Shown here: piece after piece, positions 7,501-15,237 of the stretch
How the letters are laid out: the number at the start of each line of letters is the position of its first letter
Numbering within the stretch: position 1 is the stretch's first letter
Assembly: GCA_020849535.1 (NCBI GenBank)
Contig: JADLGB010000296.1
Location: 1-40,138, forward strand
Source: Candidatus Hydrogenedentota bacterium
Lineage (GTDB): Bacteria; Hydrogenedentota; Hydrogenedentia; Hydrogenedentales; SLHB01
Direction of reading: 5' to 3'
Length of the DNA stretch: 40,138 bases
Notes under the pieces: generated by a model
Databases searched by the model: none
What the model was told of the DNA's origin: nothing
The model's input: only the letters and a program-made list of their open reading frames with translations
Position numbers and translations under genes: made by a program

Positions 7501-8838
7501 ATGAATGCTTACACACGCAGGACCTTTCTTCAGCGGAGTGCAACGTATGGCGGCATCGGAATCGCCTCCGCCCTGTGCGGGCGCGCTGGGGCGGCTCCTG
7601 CCGCGACAGCCTTGAGGTTCCGGCCGGACCTTGTGCACCCGGAAGCGCCTGAGGGCACGGAGGTCATTCAACTCACCGATGACACGGTCCCGAGTTGCCA
7701 CGTGTACATGGAAGCGCAGATCTTCACGCCGGACTCGAGGCGCTTTGTGCTGCACCGTTCGGCCCACGCGCATGGCGGCAGCAAGGACGACCCCGCCCAT
7801 CAGTATCTTCTCTGCAACATCGAAGACGGATGTTCCCTCTCCCCCTTGACCGAGGAGTTGGGCGTCACCGCTCCGTCGCTGTCGCCGGACGGCACGCATC
7901 TCTACTACTTCGTGAATGAGACCGAGGTCAACGGCGGGCGTCTCACCCTCAAGCGGGTGCGCTTGGACGCCACGGATCGGCAGACGCTGCTCGTCATGGA
8001 CGCGGGCGTGCCCGGTACGGGGCTCAAGCCGAGCCACATCTATCCGTTGTCCACGATTTCATCGGATGGAGAGCGCCTGGCCCTTTCCGCGTTCTTCGGC
8101 GATGGCCAGACGGAAGACGCCCCGTACGGCCTTATGGTATTTGATTTGCTCAAGGCATCGGTGAATCTGATCCTCCAAGGGCAGACCTGGTGCAACCTGC
8201 ACCCGCAGTACTCGCGGTCAATGGATGCCGCGGCGAAACACGACATCCTCATCCAGGAGAATCACGGCAACAAGGCCAATCCACAGGGAGAGATCACCAC
8301 GCTGGTCAGCGGAGACGGCGCGGACATCCACGTGATCCGTGACGACGGCACGTCATTCCGCACGATGCCGTGGGGACGCGACGGGAACGAGCATTGCCAG
8401 GGGCACCAGTGCTGGCGGGGCAGGAGCGAGTGGGCCATCACCAGCACCGGCACGAACGAGCCGCGCAGCGCGCGCTTGATCGAGGGCAAGGCCTTGCCGG
8501 ATGCAGGTCACCTCGGCCTGAAAACGCCAGGAGGCGTCCGCAATGATCTCACGCGGGCTATCGAGCGGCCGGACTTCTATCACTTTGCCACCGACATCGC
8601 CGGAAAGCGGCTCATCTCCGACACCGGTCCCATGGATCCTACGGGCCGCGTGGTGGTGGCCGAACTGGGCGTGCCCGGCGAAGGTGTCCTGGAGAGTCTC
8701 CGCAGCGTTGCCCAGCCCAAGTGTTCCTGGGTAAAGGGCGCGCACATGCACCCCTTCCTGTCGCCGGACGGGACCATGGGGTTCTTCAACTCCGACGAGT
8801 CAGGGGTGCTGCAGGCGTACATGGTCCGGGGCTTCTGA
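7501..8838 (+). CDS. Tat-exported beta-propeller protein, oligogalacturonate-lyase-like
   Basis: The 445-aa protein begins with a twin-arginine signal (TRRTFLQRSA, then a hydrophobic Ala/Gly stretch to about residue 33), so it is folded before export. The mature part shows repeated blade-like segments (SPDGTHLYYFVN, SSDGERLALSAFF, SPDGTMGFFNSDESG). These fit a TolB/WD40-like propeller such as the PL22 oligogalacturonate lyases. Several conserved His/Gln/Trp positions (HCQGHQCWRG, HMHPFLSPDG) would fit a lyase metal site. Substrate and activity are inferred only. The in-frame extension to 7435 is rejected because GGAGGAG lies just before the ATG at 7501. Confidence 0.75.
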   Translation: MNAYTRRTFLQRSATYGGIGIASALCGRAGAAPAATALRFRPDLVHPEAPEGTEVIQLTDDTVPSCHVYMEAQIFTPDSRRFVLHRSAHAHGGSKDDPAHQYLLCNIEDGCSLSPLTEELGVTAPSLSPDGTHLYYFVNETEVNGGRLTLKRVRLDATDRQTLLVMDAGVPGTGLKPSHIYPLSTISSDGERLALSAFFGDGQTEDAPYGLMVFDLLKASVNLILQGQTWCNLHPQYSRSMDAAAKHDILIQENHGNKANPQGEITTLVSGDGADIHVIRDDGTSFRTMPWGRDGNEHCQGHQCWRGRSEWAITSTGTNEPRSARLIEGKALPDAGHLGLKTPGGVRNDLTRAIERPDFYHFATDIAGKRLISDTGPMDPTGRVVVAELGVPGEGVLESLRSVAQPKCSWVKGAHMHPFLSPDGTMGFFNSDESGVLQAYMVRGF

Positions 8839-8940
8839 GGCATCGTCCGACCAATGAAGACACCGCTACGCCTCAGCGTGGCCGTGCCACACGCTTGTCC
8901 GATCGGTCCAATCGGTCGGATCCGTCTAATCCGTGCGCAA

Positions 8941-9093
8941 GACACAGGCGAGGGCGCCTGTGCCACACGCGCTTGCCCCGCCCAAGTTGCATCTACCAGT
9001 CTTCCAGACCTTGGTTGACAGTGGGGTTCTGAGAGTCTCAGACAAACAATGAATGGCAGATAACCGTGTGGCACAGGCGCCCTCGCCTGTGTC
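8941..9093. repeat. Inverted pair of CACAGGCG hairpin repeats
   Basis: The 29-bp motif at 8941-8969 (arms CACAGGCG and CGCCTGTG around AGGG) occurs again in reverse complement at 9066-9093. The sequence just inside the first copy also matches, inverted, part of the 129-bp unit found in tandem at 34182-34439 (the segment around 'ccgaggtctgg'). These are copies of one dispersed REP-like family; the role is unknown. Confidence 0.8.
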
Positions 9094-9192
9094 TTCAATA
9101 TCCCATTTCTGGTTTGTCCGACTCTCTGGTCTTGGAGCAAACCTCCGGCCGGAAGAGAGGAAGAGCTGCCCAAGGCTGGCCAAGCGAGTGTG

Positions 9193-9226
9193 GCATAGCC
9201 ACGCCTTGCGTGGCTGTGCTCTTTTC
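9193..9226 (+). terminator. Hairpin with T-rich tail, possible terminator
   Basis: A 12-bp stem (9193-9204 pairing with 9208-9219, one U-G wobble) closes a 3-nt loop and is followed by TCTTTTC on the plus strand. It lies after the Tat-exported protein gene, although about 350 bp away, and just beyond the convergent TPR gene. It could end plus-strand transcription, or be one more dispersed hairpin. Confidence 0.45.
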
Positions 9227-9233
9227 AGAGTTT

Positions 9234-10130
9234 CTACTCCGGCAGGCGCGGCAGGGTCGGCGGTGTGCTGGGGCCGTTGACGAGGATTTGGAAGGCCGGA
9301 TCGTCGCGGACGGAATCGAAGTCCTCATCTTGCCGGGCTTCTTCGCGGTAGGAAGCGTCAAACTCGATGGCGCACAGCAGTAACGGGACGACCTCCCCGG
9401 TGCGTCCTCGGAGGCTAGCCAGGCACGCGAGGTTGTAGTACGGGGCCGGGTGATCGGGTTCGACCGCGATGGCGGCGCGGTACTCGGTTTCCGCTTCATC
9501 GTAGCGCTTGAGGGCGACCAGCAGGTTGCCGAAATTGTTGCGCGTCGCCACGGCGTTGGGCCGCAGTTCCAAGGCGCGCAGCGCCTCCACCTCCGCTTCC
9601 TCCAGGCGGCCCGTCAGCCGCAGCAGAATTGCCAGATCATCGTGCGCGCGGCTCCAGCCCGGGTCCAACTCGATCGCCCTGCGAAACGCGGCTTCGGCCT
9701 CGGCCATGCGCGTCTGTGTGTGCATTAGAATGCCCAGACCGCTGTACGCCCAATTCCAGTTGGGGCGCAACTCGATGGCCTTCCGGTAGGCCTCCTCCGC
9801 CCCTTCGTAATCCCGTTGCGCGGCGCGGCGGACGCCCAGCGCGTAGTAGGTGTCGGCGGTCTCGTAGATCCCGTCTTCGGCAAGCGCGGCGATGCCGTTC
9901 ACGAGCGAGCGGGTGTTCGAGCGGCGGGCCTGGGGGTCGTTCTCGAGGCAGGCCTTCATTGTCTCGACGAGCATTTGCATCTGGGGGCTGGTCAGTTCGT
10001 CGGCCACGGCATCCACAGGGCTGAACGCAGGCGGGCTGGCAGGCGCGTTCGCATCGCGAACGCTCAAGACGACCGCGGCCAGGATTACGACCGCGCCGGT
10101 AAAGATCCAGATTCCTCGATGATGCCTCAT
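9234..10130 (-). CDS. TPR protein with N-terminal membrane anchor
   Basis: The 298-aa protein has one membrane helix near residues 6-24 followed by a linker. About five tetratricopeptide repeats then run from residue ~97 to ~270. Each shows the ALGxxxxxxxxYEGAEEAYRKAIELxP pattern; good examples are AEAAFRRAIELDPG and AETEYRAAIAVEPD. TPR solenoids mediate protein-protein contacts, and the anchor suggests an envelope assembly or scaffolding role; the partner is unknown. The ATG at 10130 is chosen over the longer frame to 10184 because the hydrophobic anchor starts right after it, though the Shine-Dalgarno is weak (AGGTGG very close). Confidence 0.82.
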   Translation of the reverse strand: MRHHRGIWIFTGAVVILAAVVLSVRDANAPASPPAFSPVDAVADELTSPQMQMLVETMKACLENDPQARRSNTRSLVNGIAALAEDGIYETADTYYALGVRRAAQRDYEGAEEAYRKAIELRPNWNWAYSGLGILMHTQTRMAEAEAAFRRAIELDPGWSRAHDDLAILLRLTGRLEEAEVEALRALELRPNAVATRNNFGNLLVALKRYDEAETEYRAAIAVEPDHPAPYYNLACLASLRGRTGEVVPLLLCAIEFDASYREEARQDEDFDSVRDDPAFQILVNGPSTPPTLPRLPE

Positions 10131-10353
10131 GGCCACCTGATACTTCGGTGATTGGGACAAACTATACACTTGACTACAGACCACACGCGGGACCGTGGTG
10201 TTTCACCGATACCGGACCGCGGCGGATTCAATGGGTATACTTCCTGTCGCACCCGACTTATAATTCTACGCATAACACTGGGTCCAACAAGGACATGGCA
10301 GAGAGCACCCGTCATCCATTCATGATACCAGAGGACCCGCGGAGGAGAGAATC

Positions 10354-10767
10354 GTGAAGTTCGCAACCGAATACATGTGGTTCCACACCAAGAAGCACCG
10401 CGAATACATCAATATCACCCGCGAGGTCGAGGAGGTCGTCCGCAAAAGCGGCATCCAGGACGGCATGGCCCTCGTCAGCGCCATGCACATTACCGCGGGC
10501 GTGTACGTGAACGACGCCGAATCGGGTCTCATCGCGGATATCGACGAGTGGCTGGAGGGGCTGGCCCCCTATCGGGACGGCTACCGTCACCATCACACGG
10601 GGGAAACCAACGGCGACGCCCACCTCAAGAGCCTGATCATCCACCACGAGGTCATCGTGCCGGTTACCGGGGGCAAGCTGGACCTGGGGCCTTGGCAGCA
10701 GGTCTACTACGCCGAGTTCGACGGGCAACGCCGCAAACGCTTGATCATCAAGGTCATGGGGGAATAG
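10354..10767 (+). CDS. yjbQ: YjbQ family protein (UPF0047, secondary thiamine-phosphate synthase)
   Basis: The 137-aa cytoplasmic protein matches the UPF0047/YjbQ family along its length. The signature segments are present: SAMHITAGVYVND (residues ~45-57) and HHHTGE followed by NGDAHLKSLIIHHE (~78-98). Members have weak thiamine-phosphate synthase activity, with a His cluster at the active site; their main physiological role is unsettled. The start is a GTG at 10354 preceded by GGAGGAGAG. A small membrane protein gene follows after 6 bp, so the pair is probably one operon. Confidence 0.9.
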   Translation: MKFATEYMWFHTKKHREYINITREVEEVVRKSGIQDGMALVSAMHITAGVYVNDAESGLIADIDEWLEGLAPYRDGYRHHHTGETNGDAHLKSLIIHHEVIVPVTGGKLDLGPWQQVYYAEFDGQRRKRLIIKVMGE

Positions 10768-10773
10768 ACGAGC

Positions 10774-11175
10774 ATGGACATTCCGGAGAACGATCGGCGT
10801 TTTCTCGAAAGGCGCCGGAAACTGGCCACGACCTGGAACGCCACGGGAATGATGGTGCTGGTCGGGATGGGCGTCGTGCTGACGGTCTTCTTCATCCAAG
10901 CGCCATCCCTGGTGAATCCATACCACGTCGTGGCACGGCTCCAGGCAGGAGAACTGGAACCGCGTTACCTCGAGCTGATGGCCGTGATGCTGCCGGTGGC
11001 GGTCCTGCTGTGCTTCTTCGTGATGGCGGCGGGCGTACTATTGTCGTTTGCCGTCTTCGCGAACGAACGCCGGTACATCGCCATCCTCACAGGGTTGCTT
11101 GCGGCAGACCGTCCGGAGGCGGACACCATGCCGCCCGCCTTCAACGCAGGACCTGATAAGCCAGACGCACACTGA
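10774..11175 (+). CDS. Small two-helix membrane protein
   Basis: The 133-aa protein has two membrane helices (about residues 25-41 and 66-93) with a polar loop between them and a charged N-terminal segment. The C-terminal ~35 residues are soluble and proline-rich. I recognise no named family. It starts 6 bp after yjbQ and is probably co-transcribed and translationally coupled to it. Its last 35 bp overlap, tail to tail, the end of the convergent TauE/SafE-like gene, an arrangement in which the two transcripts would be antisense to each other at their 3' ends. Confidence 0.7.
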   Translation: MDIPENDRRFLERRRKLATTWNATGMMVLVGMGVVLTVFFIQAPSLVNPYHVVARLQAGELEPRYLELMAVMLPVAVLLCFFVMAAGVLLSFAVFANERRYIAILTGLLAADRPEADTMPPAFNAGPDKPDAH

Positions 11176-11935
11176 TTGCGAGCAGCAACACCCCCATCAC
11201 CGCCTTACGGCGCGGCAGCGTCAGTTGGGTCTCCAACCGGTGCCCCAGGGGCGCGGCGAGTTGCGCGCCAATGAAGACCAGCGGCGTCAAGGCGAGGCTC
11301 ACGTGACCAATGGTGCCGGGTAAGTCCAAGGTGCGCGGCGCGGTAAAGTGCGCCACGGTTCCCGCGATGCCGGTCGCGACCATGACCATGTTCGACAAGG
11401 CCACCACGCGTTCATTGCTGATGATACCCGCGATCAGCGAAAGCGGCACCATGATCAAGCCGCCGCCCGTGCCGGTTCCACCGCCGACCGCACCCCCCGC
11501 CATGCCGATCAACACGGCGAATCCGCTACGGCGCCGCACCTGTTCCTTGCGAATGATGACCGGCTTGATCAAGAACGTGCGGAGCGCCGCGCCCACGAGA
11601 AAGACCACGTAGATCCAGATAACGGCCTGGTCCGGCAGGCGCGACGTGACCCATGCACCCGCGTATCCGCCCACGATGGAGCCCACGGCCATCGCGCCCG
11701 CCACATCCCAATTGCGCTCCTGCTGGCCCCTGTTCAAGCGCCAAGCGTTGAGTGCCGCCACGAAGATAATGATGAACAGGCTGGTTCCCTTAGCCGTGTG
11801 GGCGTCCATGCCCGGCACAAACGTCAGGAAGGCGGGCACCATCAGTATGCCGCCTCCCAGCCCGAGCGCCGCGCTGATGAGGCCCACCCCGGCGCCCAGG
11901 ACCAGCATGCCGAGACAATACAACGCAATCGTCAT
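11141..11935 (-). CDS. TauE/SafE family membrane transporter
   Basis: The 264-aa protein has about eight membrane helices with the glycine-rich internal repeat expected of the family. The first half contains LGLGGGILMVPAF and the second half GGGTGTGGGLIMVPL, each in a loop after a helix. TauE/SafE proteins export or import sulfite, sulfonates or other organic anions, but individual substrates vary, so only 'anion/sulfur compound transporter' is safe. The ATG at 11935 has GAGGTG upstream. The longer frame to 12031 is rejected because its N-terminus is not hydrophobic and runs into the MITE-like repeat. It is convergent with the small membrane protein gene, overlapping its end by 35 bp. Confidence 0.88.
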   Translation of the reverse strand: MTIALYCLGMLVLGAGVGLISAALGLGGGILMVPAFLTFVPGMDAHTAKGTSLFIIIFVAALNAWRLNRGQQERNWDVAGAMAVGSIVGGYAGAWVTSRLPDQAVIWIYVVFLVGAALRTFLIKPVIIRKEQVRRRSGFAVLIGMAGGAVGGGTGTGGGLIMVPLSLIAGIISNERVVALSNMVMVATGIAGTVAHFTAPRTLDLPGTIGHVSLALTPLVFIGAQLAAPLGHRLETQLTLPRRKAVMGVLLLAISVRLAYQVLR

Positions 11936-12003
11936 GAACACCTCAGGGTTTGTTCGCGTGCAATCCCCAAGACAGACTACAGGGTTTGGCGCTCGCTCAA
12001 CAA

Positions 12004-12184
12004 AAGAACATCCCCCTGGATCCCCCTTCAAAGGGGGAATTGTGCAGCACTATATCTATAGATAATGGAACGGCTTTGGGGCAACACGTGGACTTCCGGC
12101 GCGAAAAATGCGCGGCCCGAAGGGCACGCGTACACGGTCCCCCTTTGAAGGGGACAGGCCCGCAGGGCCGAGGGGGATGTTCTT
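12004..12184 (+). mobile_element. ~181-bp MITE-like element with 14-bp terminal inverted repeats, copy 1
   Basis: The left end AAGAACATCCCCCT is exactly reverse-complemented at the right end (AGGGGGATGTTCTT). Just inside lie TCCCCCTTCAAAGGGGGA on the left and TCCCCCTTTGAAGGGGA on the right, so the ends can fold as nested hairpins. There is no transposase. A second copy in the same orientation lies at 13725-13900. The element ends 19 bp downstream of the mutarotase stop codon and could act as a terminator for that operon. Confidence 0.75.
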
Positions 12185-12203
12185 CGCCCAACGCCGCGAC
12201 CCG

Positions 12204-12542
12204 CTAATCCGCGTGAAACACTTCTTCCATGGAGGCCCAGACTTCTCCAGGCGCCCGGTCGGGCAGGGGTTTCAGGCACGGCACGCAGACGTCCCACCAT
12301 TCCTGCGTGGTGGGGTCGGCGGCCATCGCCTTCATGTCCGCGTCGAAATCTTCTCCCGCGTATTCGAAGTACGAGAAGAGGTAGAGATTGCCGTCGGGCA
12401 GCCGGCGCAGGAAGATCGAGTAGTTGTAAATGTTGGAGTTCGCGATCTGCTGGAGCACATCCGGCCACACGGCCCGGTGCAGCGCCTTGTACTGTTCCGC
12501 CTTGTCCTCGCGCACCTGGGTGACCGCGCCGAATCGTTGCAT
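12204..12542 (-). CDS. rhaM: L-rhamnose mutarotase-like protein
   Basis: The 112-aa cytoplasmic protein fits the DUF718/RhaM family, which interconverts alpha and beta anomers of L-rhamnose (fold: small alpha-beta barrel dimer). Conserved landmarks are HRAVWPDVL near residue 26, SIFLRRL near 46, FSYFEYAGEDFDADMKAM, and the WW pair near residue 85. The start is the ATG at 12542, with AAAGGAG 10 bp upstream; the longer frame is the 3' end of the transporter gene read in another frame. The transporter gene ends 26 bp upstream on the same strand, which supports a sugar uptake and anomer conversion role. Rhamnose itself is inferred from the family. Confidence 0.85.
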   Translation of the reverse strand: MQRFGAVTQVREDKAEQYKALHRAVWPDVLQQIANSNIYNYSIFLRRLPDGNLYLFSYFEYAGEDFDADMKAMAADPTTQEWWDVCVPCLKPLPDRAPGEVWASMEEVFHAD

Positions 12543-12568
12543 CGTGTCCGCGCTCCTTTCGGTAAGCA

Positions 12569-13636
12569 TCACCCGCCCTGGGCTTGCTCGCCAAGGTAGT
12601 TTCCGTAGGTGAGCATCATCACCGCCGCAAAGAGTATGACGAATGCCAGGGCGATGAGGGCCTTGGTTTGTGGCCGCCGCCCATGCCACTCCCGCAGGAC
12701 AATGCCGGTGAGACTGCTGAACAGGATCAGCATGATCATGTGAATCGCCCAACTTGAGAAGGCAAATCGTCCCATACGGACGTGGCCCAGTCCGTAGAAG
12801 AGGAACTGCGAGTACCACAAGCAGCCTGTCAGCAGGGCCATGGCGTAGTTCATCGGAAGAGCGCCGCTCACGGGGAGGGTGGCGCGACGGAACTCGCCGA
12901 AACTCTTCTCGCGCCGTCCGAGCCACAGCGTATACAACATGGTGGTGAGGAACGCGCCGCTGTTCGAGAAGATGTAGACGGCGTTCATCTGCCAGTGCCC
13001 CGCGCCGAAACGCTCCGCGGCCTGCGCGATGGGGGCGCCGGCGTCGTTCACGGCGATGCCGTATATGGAGGACAGAACGCCCGCGACAAAGCACAGCAGG
13101 AGGCCCTTCCCCAGAACGAAGGTCGCGGCGCCCGGATCGCCTGCTTGCAGCTCGCGTTCTTTCATGCGGCCGGCCCAGCCGCACACCAACGTGCCCACGA
13201 CGCCGATGAAGATTCCGGTCATCACCCAGCCGGAACCGGTCTTGTGAAGCAGCTCGCGCAACGCGCCGCTCAGAAGGGGCCCCGTCAAAGTGCCGAGCAC
13301 GCAGGAAATGCCGATGGCGATGGCGTAGGTCAGCGAATAGCCAATGTAGCGGATGGCGAGTCCGAAGGCCGTGCCGCCGATGCCGTAGGCTACACCCAGC
13401 AGAAAGGTAGCGGCCAAGGCGCTCTTCGGAGTTTCGCGGAGCACGTCGCCCAGTTGGGGAATCGTGAGGTACGCTCCGATGATCGGCAGGGAGAACCAAC
13501 AGACGAAGGCCTGGGCAAGCCAGTACGTCTGCCAAGACCAGCCCCGCAGTTTCTGCTGCGGCGTGTAACAAAGCGCGGCCGCCATCGCGCCAAAGGCATG
13601 CAACAAGGTCCCCAGTAGCGGATTTGCGACAACCAC
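12569..13636 (-). CDS. rhaT: RhaT-like L-rhamnose/proton symporter
   Basis: The 355-aa protein has about ten membrane helices typical of the RhaT/EamA-like sugar transporters. E. coli RhaT is 344 aa, so length fits. The adjacent mutarotase supports import of rhamnose or another deoxysugar. The start is a GTG at 13636 preceded by AGGAG with 10 bp spacing. An open frame extends upstream to 13732, but its extra 32 residues lie in the MITE-like element and have no signal or hydrophobic start, so they are rejected. The two-gene operon (transporter then mutarotase) is bracketed by two direct copies of the MITE-like element (13725-13900 upstream and 12004-12184 downstream). Confidence 0.85.
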   Translation of the reverse strand: MVVANPLLGTLLHAFGAMAAALCYTPQQKLRGWSWQTYWLAQAFVCWFSLPIIGAYLTIPQLGDVLRETPKSALAATFLLGVAYGIGGTAFGLAIRYIGYSLTYAIAIGISCVLGTLTGPLLSGALRELLHKTGSGWVMTGIFIGVVGTLVCGWAGRMKERELQAGDPGAATFVLGKGLLLCFVAGVLSSIYGIAVNDAGAPIAQAAERFGAGHWQMNAVYIFSNSGAFLTTMLYTLWLGRREKSFGEFRRATLPVSGALPMNYAMALLTGCLWYSQFLFYGLGHVRMGRFAFSSWAIHMIMLILFSSLTGIVLREWHGRRPQTKALIALAFVILFAAVMMLTYGNYLGEQAQGG

Positions 13637-13724
13637 GGCGCGTGTACTCCTGCTGTGTTTCCCCCGAGTTCGCGCCGCCAGTCTAATCGAGCCGGAGGCC
13701 TGACTCAAAGAACATCCCCATGCA

Positions 13725-13900
13725 AAGAACATCCCCCTACACCCCCTTCAAAGGGGGACACACGCAAAACTATGTCTGTGGATCATGAGTTGTCTTGAGG
13801 GCAACATGGAGCCGGCGGGCGCGCGCAACACGCGGCCCGAAGGGCACGCGCTCTGCGTCCCCCTTCGAAGGAGGCAGGCACGAAGTGCCGAGGGGGATGT
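13725..13900 (+). mobile_element. ~176-bp MITE-like element, copy 2
   Basis: This segment is homologous to 12004-12184 in the same orientation, sharing the left AAGAACATCCCCCT, the internal 'gcccgaagggcacgcg' block and the CCCCCTT-AAGGGGG hairpins. The right terminus has lost the final TTCTT. A partial extra left end (13708-13720) precedes it, as if a second insertion or duplication had occurred. It lies between the rhaT-like start and the GSDH-like gene, upstream of the operon promoter region, so it could affect expression. Confidence 0.72.
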
Positions 13901-13933
13901 CGGGCCTCCAGAATGTCCGGGACCATTCGGAGT

Positions 13934-15070
13934 CTACGGCGCCGAATACGTGACGCGGTAAATCGCGTTGGCGCGATCGTCGGAGATGAGCAGCGCGCCG
14001 TCGGGCATGACCTGTACGTCGACGGGGCGGCCCCAGGCTTGGCTGCCTTGCAGCCAACCTTCGGCGAAGGGCTCATAGGAGACCGCCTCGTTGCCGTTGA
14101 GCTTGACGAGCATGACGCGGTACCCGATGGGTTTGCTGCGGTTCCAGGAACCGTGCTCGGCGATGAGAATCTGGTTCTGGTATTCGGCGGGGAACATGCC
14201 GCCGGTGTAGAAGCGCATGCCGAGCGCGGCCACGTGCGGACCCAACTCGCGCGCGGGCAGTGTGTACTCCGCGGCGCTGTGGCCCTCGCCGAAATCAGGG
14301 TCCGGGATGGACAGCCCGTGCCAGTAGGGGTAGCCGAAGTGCAGTCCCGCCTTCGGCGCACGGTTTAGCTCGTCGGGCGGCAGGTCGTCGCCGAGCATGT
14401 CGCGGCCGTTGTCGGTGAACCACAGTTCCTGCGTCGTGGGATGCCACGAAAACCCCACCGTGTTGCGGATACCGCTTGCGAAGACTTCGGGGCCGGAGCC
14501 ATCGGGCTTCATGCGCATGATCGACGCGTAACGCGGGTCGTCATCGCGCAAACAGATGTTGCACGGCGCGCCGACCGGAACGTACAACAGGCCGTCCGGG
14601 CCAAGGGCAATGAACTTCCAGCCATGGTGCTCGTCCGTGGGAAATGTGTCGTTGACCACGGTGTATTGCGGGCTGTTGCGGAAGGTCGCCTCGATGTTGT
14701 CGAAGCGCAGCACGCGGCTGATCTCCGCGACGTACAGCGCGCCGTCATGAAACGCGACGCCGTTGGGCTGGGTGAGGCCCTTGGCAATCACCACGACTTC
14801 GTCGGCCCGATGGTCTTTATTGGAGTCTACGACCGCGTACACTTGGCCATCGCCACCCTCGCGGGTACCCACGAAGAGGATACCGCCCGGGCTGAGGGCC
14901 ATGGAGCGGGCATCGGTCACTCCCGTTGCATACACGTCAATCTTGAACCCCGGTGGGAGCTTGAGAGAGTCGAGATGAACCCCTTCGAGCGTACCGGCCG
15001 CGCCACTGCAGGCCGGCATCACTGTGAGAAGGGCGAACGAACAGAATAGGCGACACACTATTGTTTTCAT
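13934..15070 (-). CDS. Secreted PQQ-dependent sugar/sorbosone dehydrogenase-like lipoprotein
   Basis: The 378-aa protein has a signal peptide ending in a likely lipobox (MPAC, Cys near residue 21). A six-bladed propeller of the GSDH/sorbosone dehydrogenase type follows. Recognisable segments are LPPGFKIDVYATGV at the start and GRDMLGDDLPPDELN, HFGYPYWHG and DDRANAIYRVTY at the end. These enzymes oxidise sugars or sugar aldehydes at the outer face with PQQ, but PQQ-binding residues were not verified, and many members lack a known substrate. The ATG at 15070 is preceded by GGAGATG. The frame to 15115 adds a non-signal extension and is rejected. Confidence 0.85.
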   Translation of the reverse strand: MKTIVCRLFCSFALLTVMPACSGAAGTLEGVHLDSLKLPPGFKIDVYATGVTDARSMALSPGGILFVGTREGGDGQVYAVVDSNKDHRADEVVVIAKGLTQPNGVAFHDGALYVAEISRVLRFDNIEATFRNSPQYTVVNDTFPTDEHHGWKFIALGPDGLLYVPVGAPCNICLRDDDPRYASIMRMKPDGSGPEVFASGIRNTVGFSWHPTTQELWFTDNGRDMLGDDLPPDELNRAPKAGLHFGYPYWHGLSIPDPDFGEGHSAAEYTLPARELGPHVAALGMRFYTGGMFPAEYQNQILIAEHGSWNRSKPIGYRVMLVKLNGNEAVSYEPFAEGWLQGSQAWGRPVDVQVMPDGALLISDDRANAIYRVTYSAP

Positions 15071-15148
15071 GACGGGACATCTCCAGTTGCAGCTTGCAGC
15101 GGGTGAGTATCCCAAACTTGAGGGGGCACGTCAATGTACAACACTCAA

Positions 15149-15190
15149 GAGCCGGCAGGGATGCCGGCGCTCCCGGTAGGGCGTTCCCAG
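15149..15190. repeat. GCCGGCAGGGATGCCGGC dispersed repeat
   Basis: The hairpin motif AGCCGGCAGGGATGCCGGC, followed by 'gctccc' and 'agggcg' stretches, recurs at 29471-29510. It sits upstream of the response regulator gene and is another family of short dispersed palindromes. A transcriptional role is unproven. Confidence 0.7.
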
Positions 15191-15237
15191 CGGTGCCAAT
15201 CCCATTCGGCGATCATTTCTGCGATAATGGCGCTGCC

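Larger units (their letters stand above)
8839..9233. other. Repeat-filled intergenic region
   Basis: No gene is supported. It contains two inverted copies of a hairpin repeat (8941-8969 and 9066-9093), a low-complexity tract of 'gatcggtccg'-type sequence near 8897-8931, and a strong hairpin at 9193-9219. Confidence 0.7.

Noticed and set aside
13637..13732. N-terminal extension of the rhaT-like protein
   Set aside because: The extra codons run into the MITE-like element, and the Shine-Dalgarno supports the GTG at 13636.
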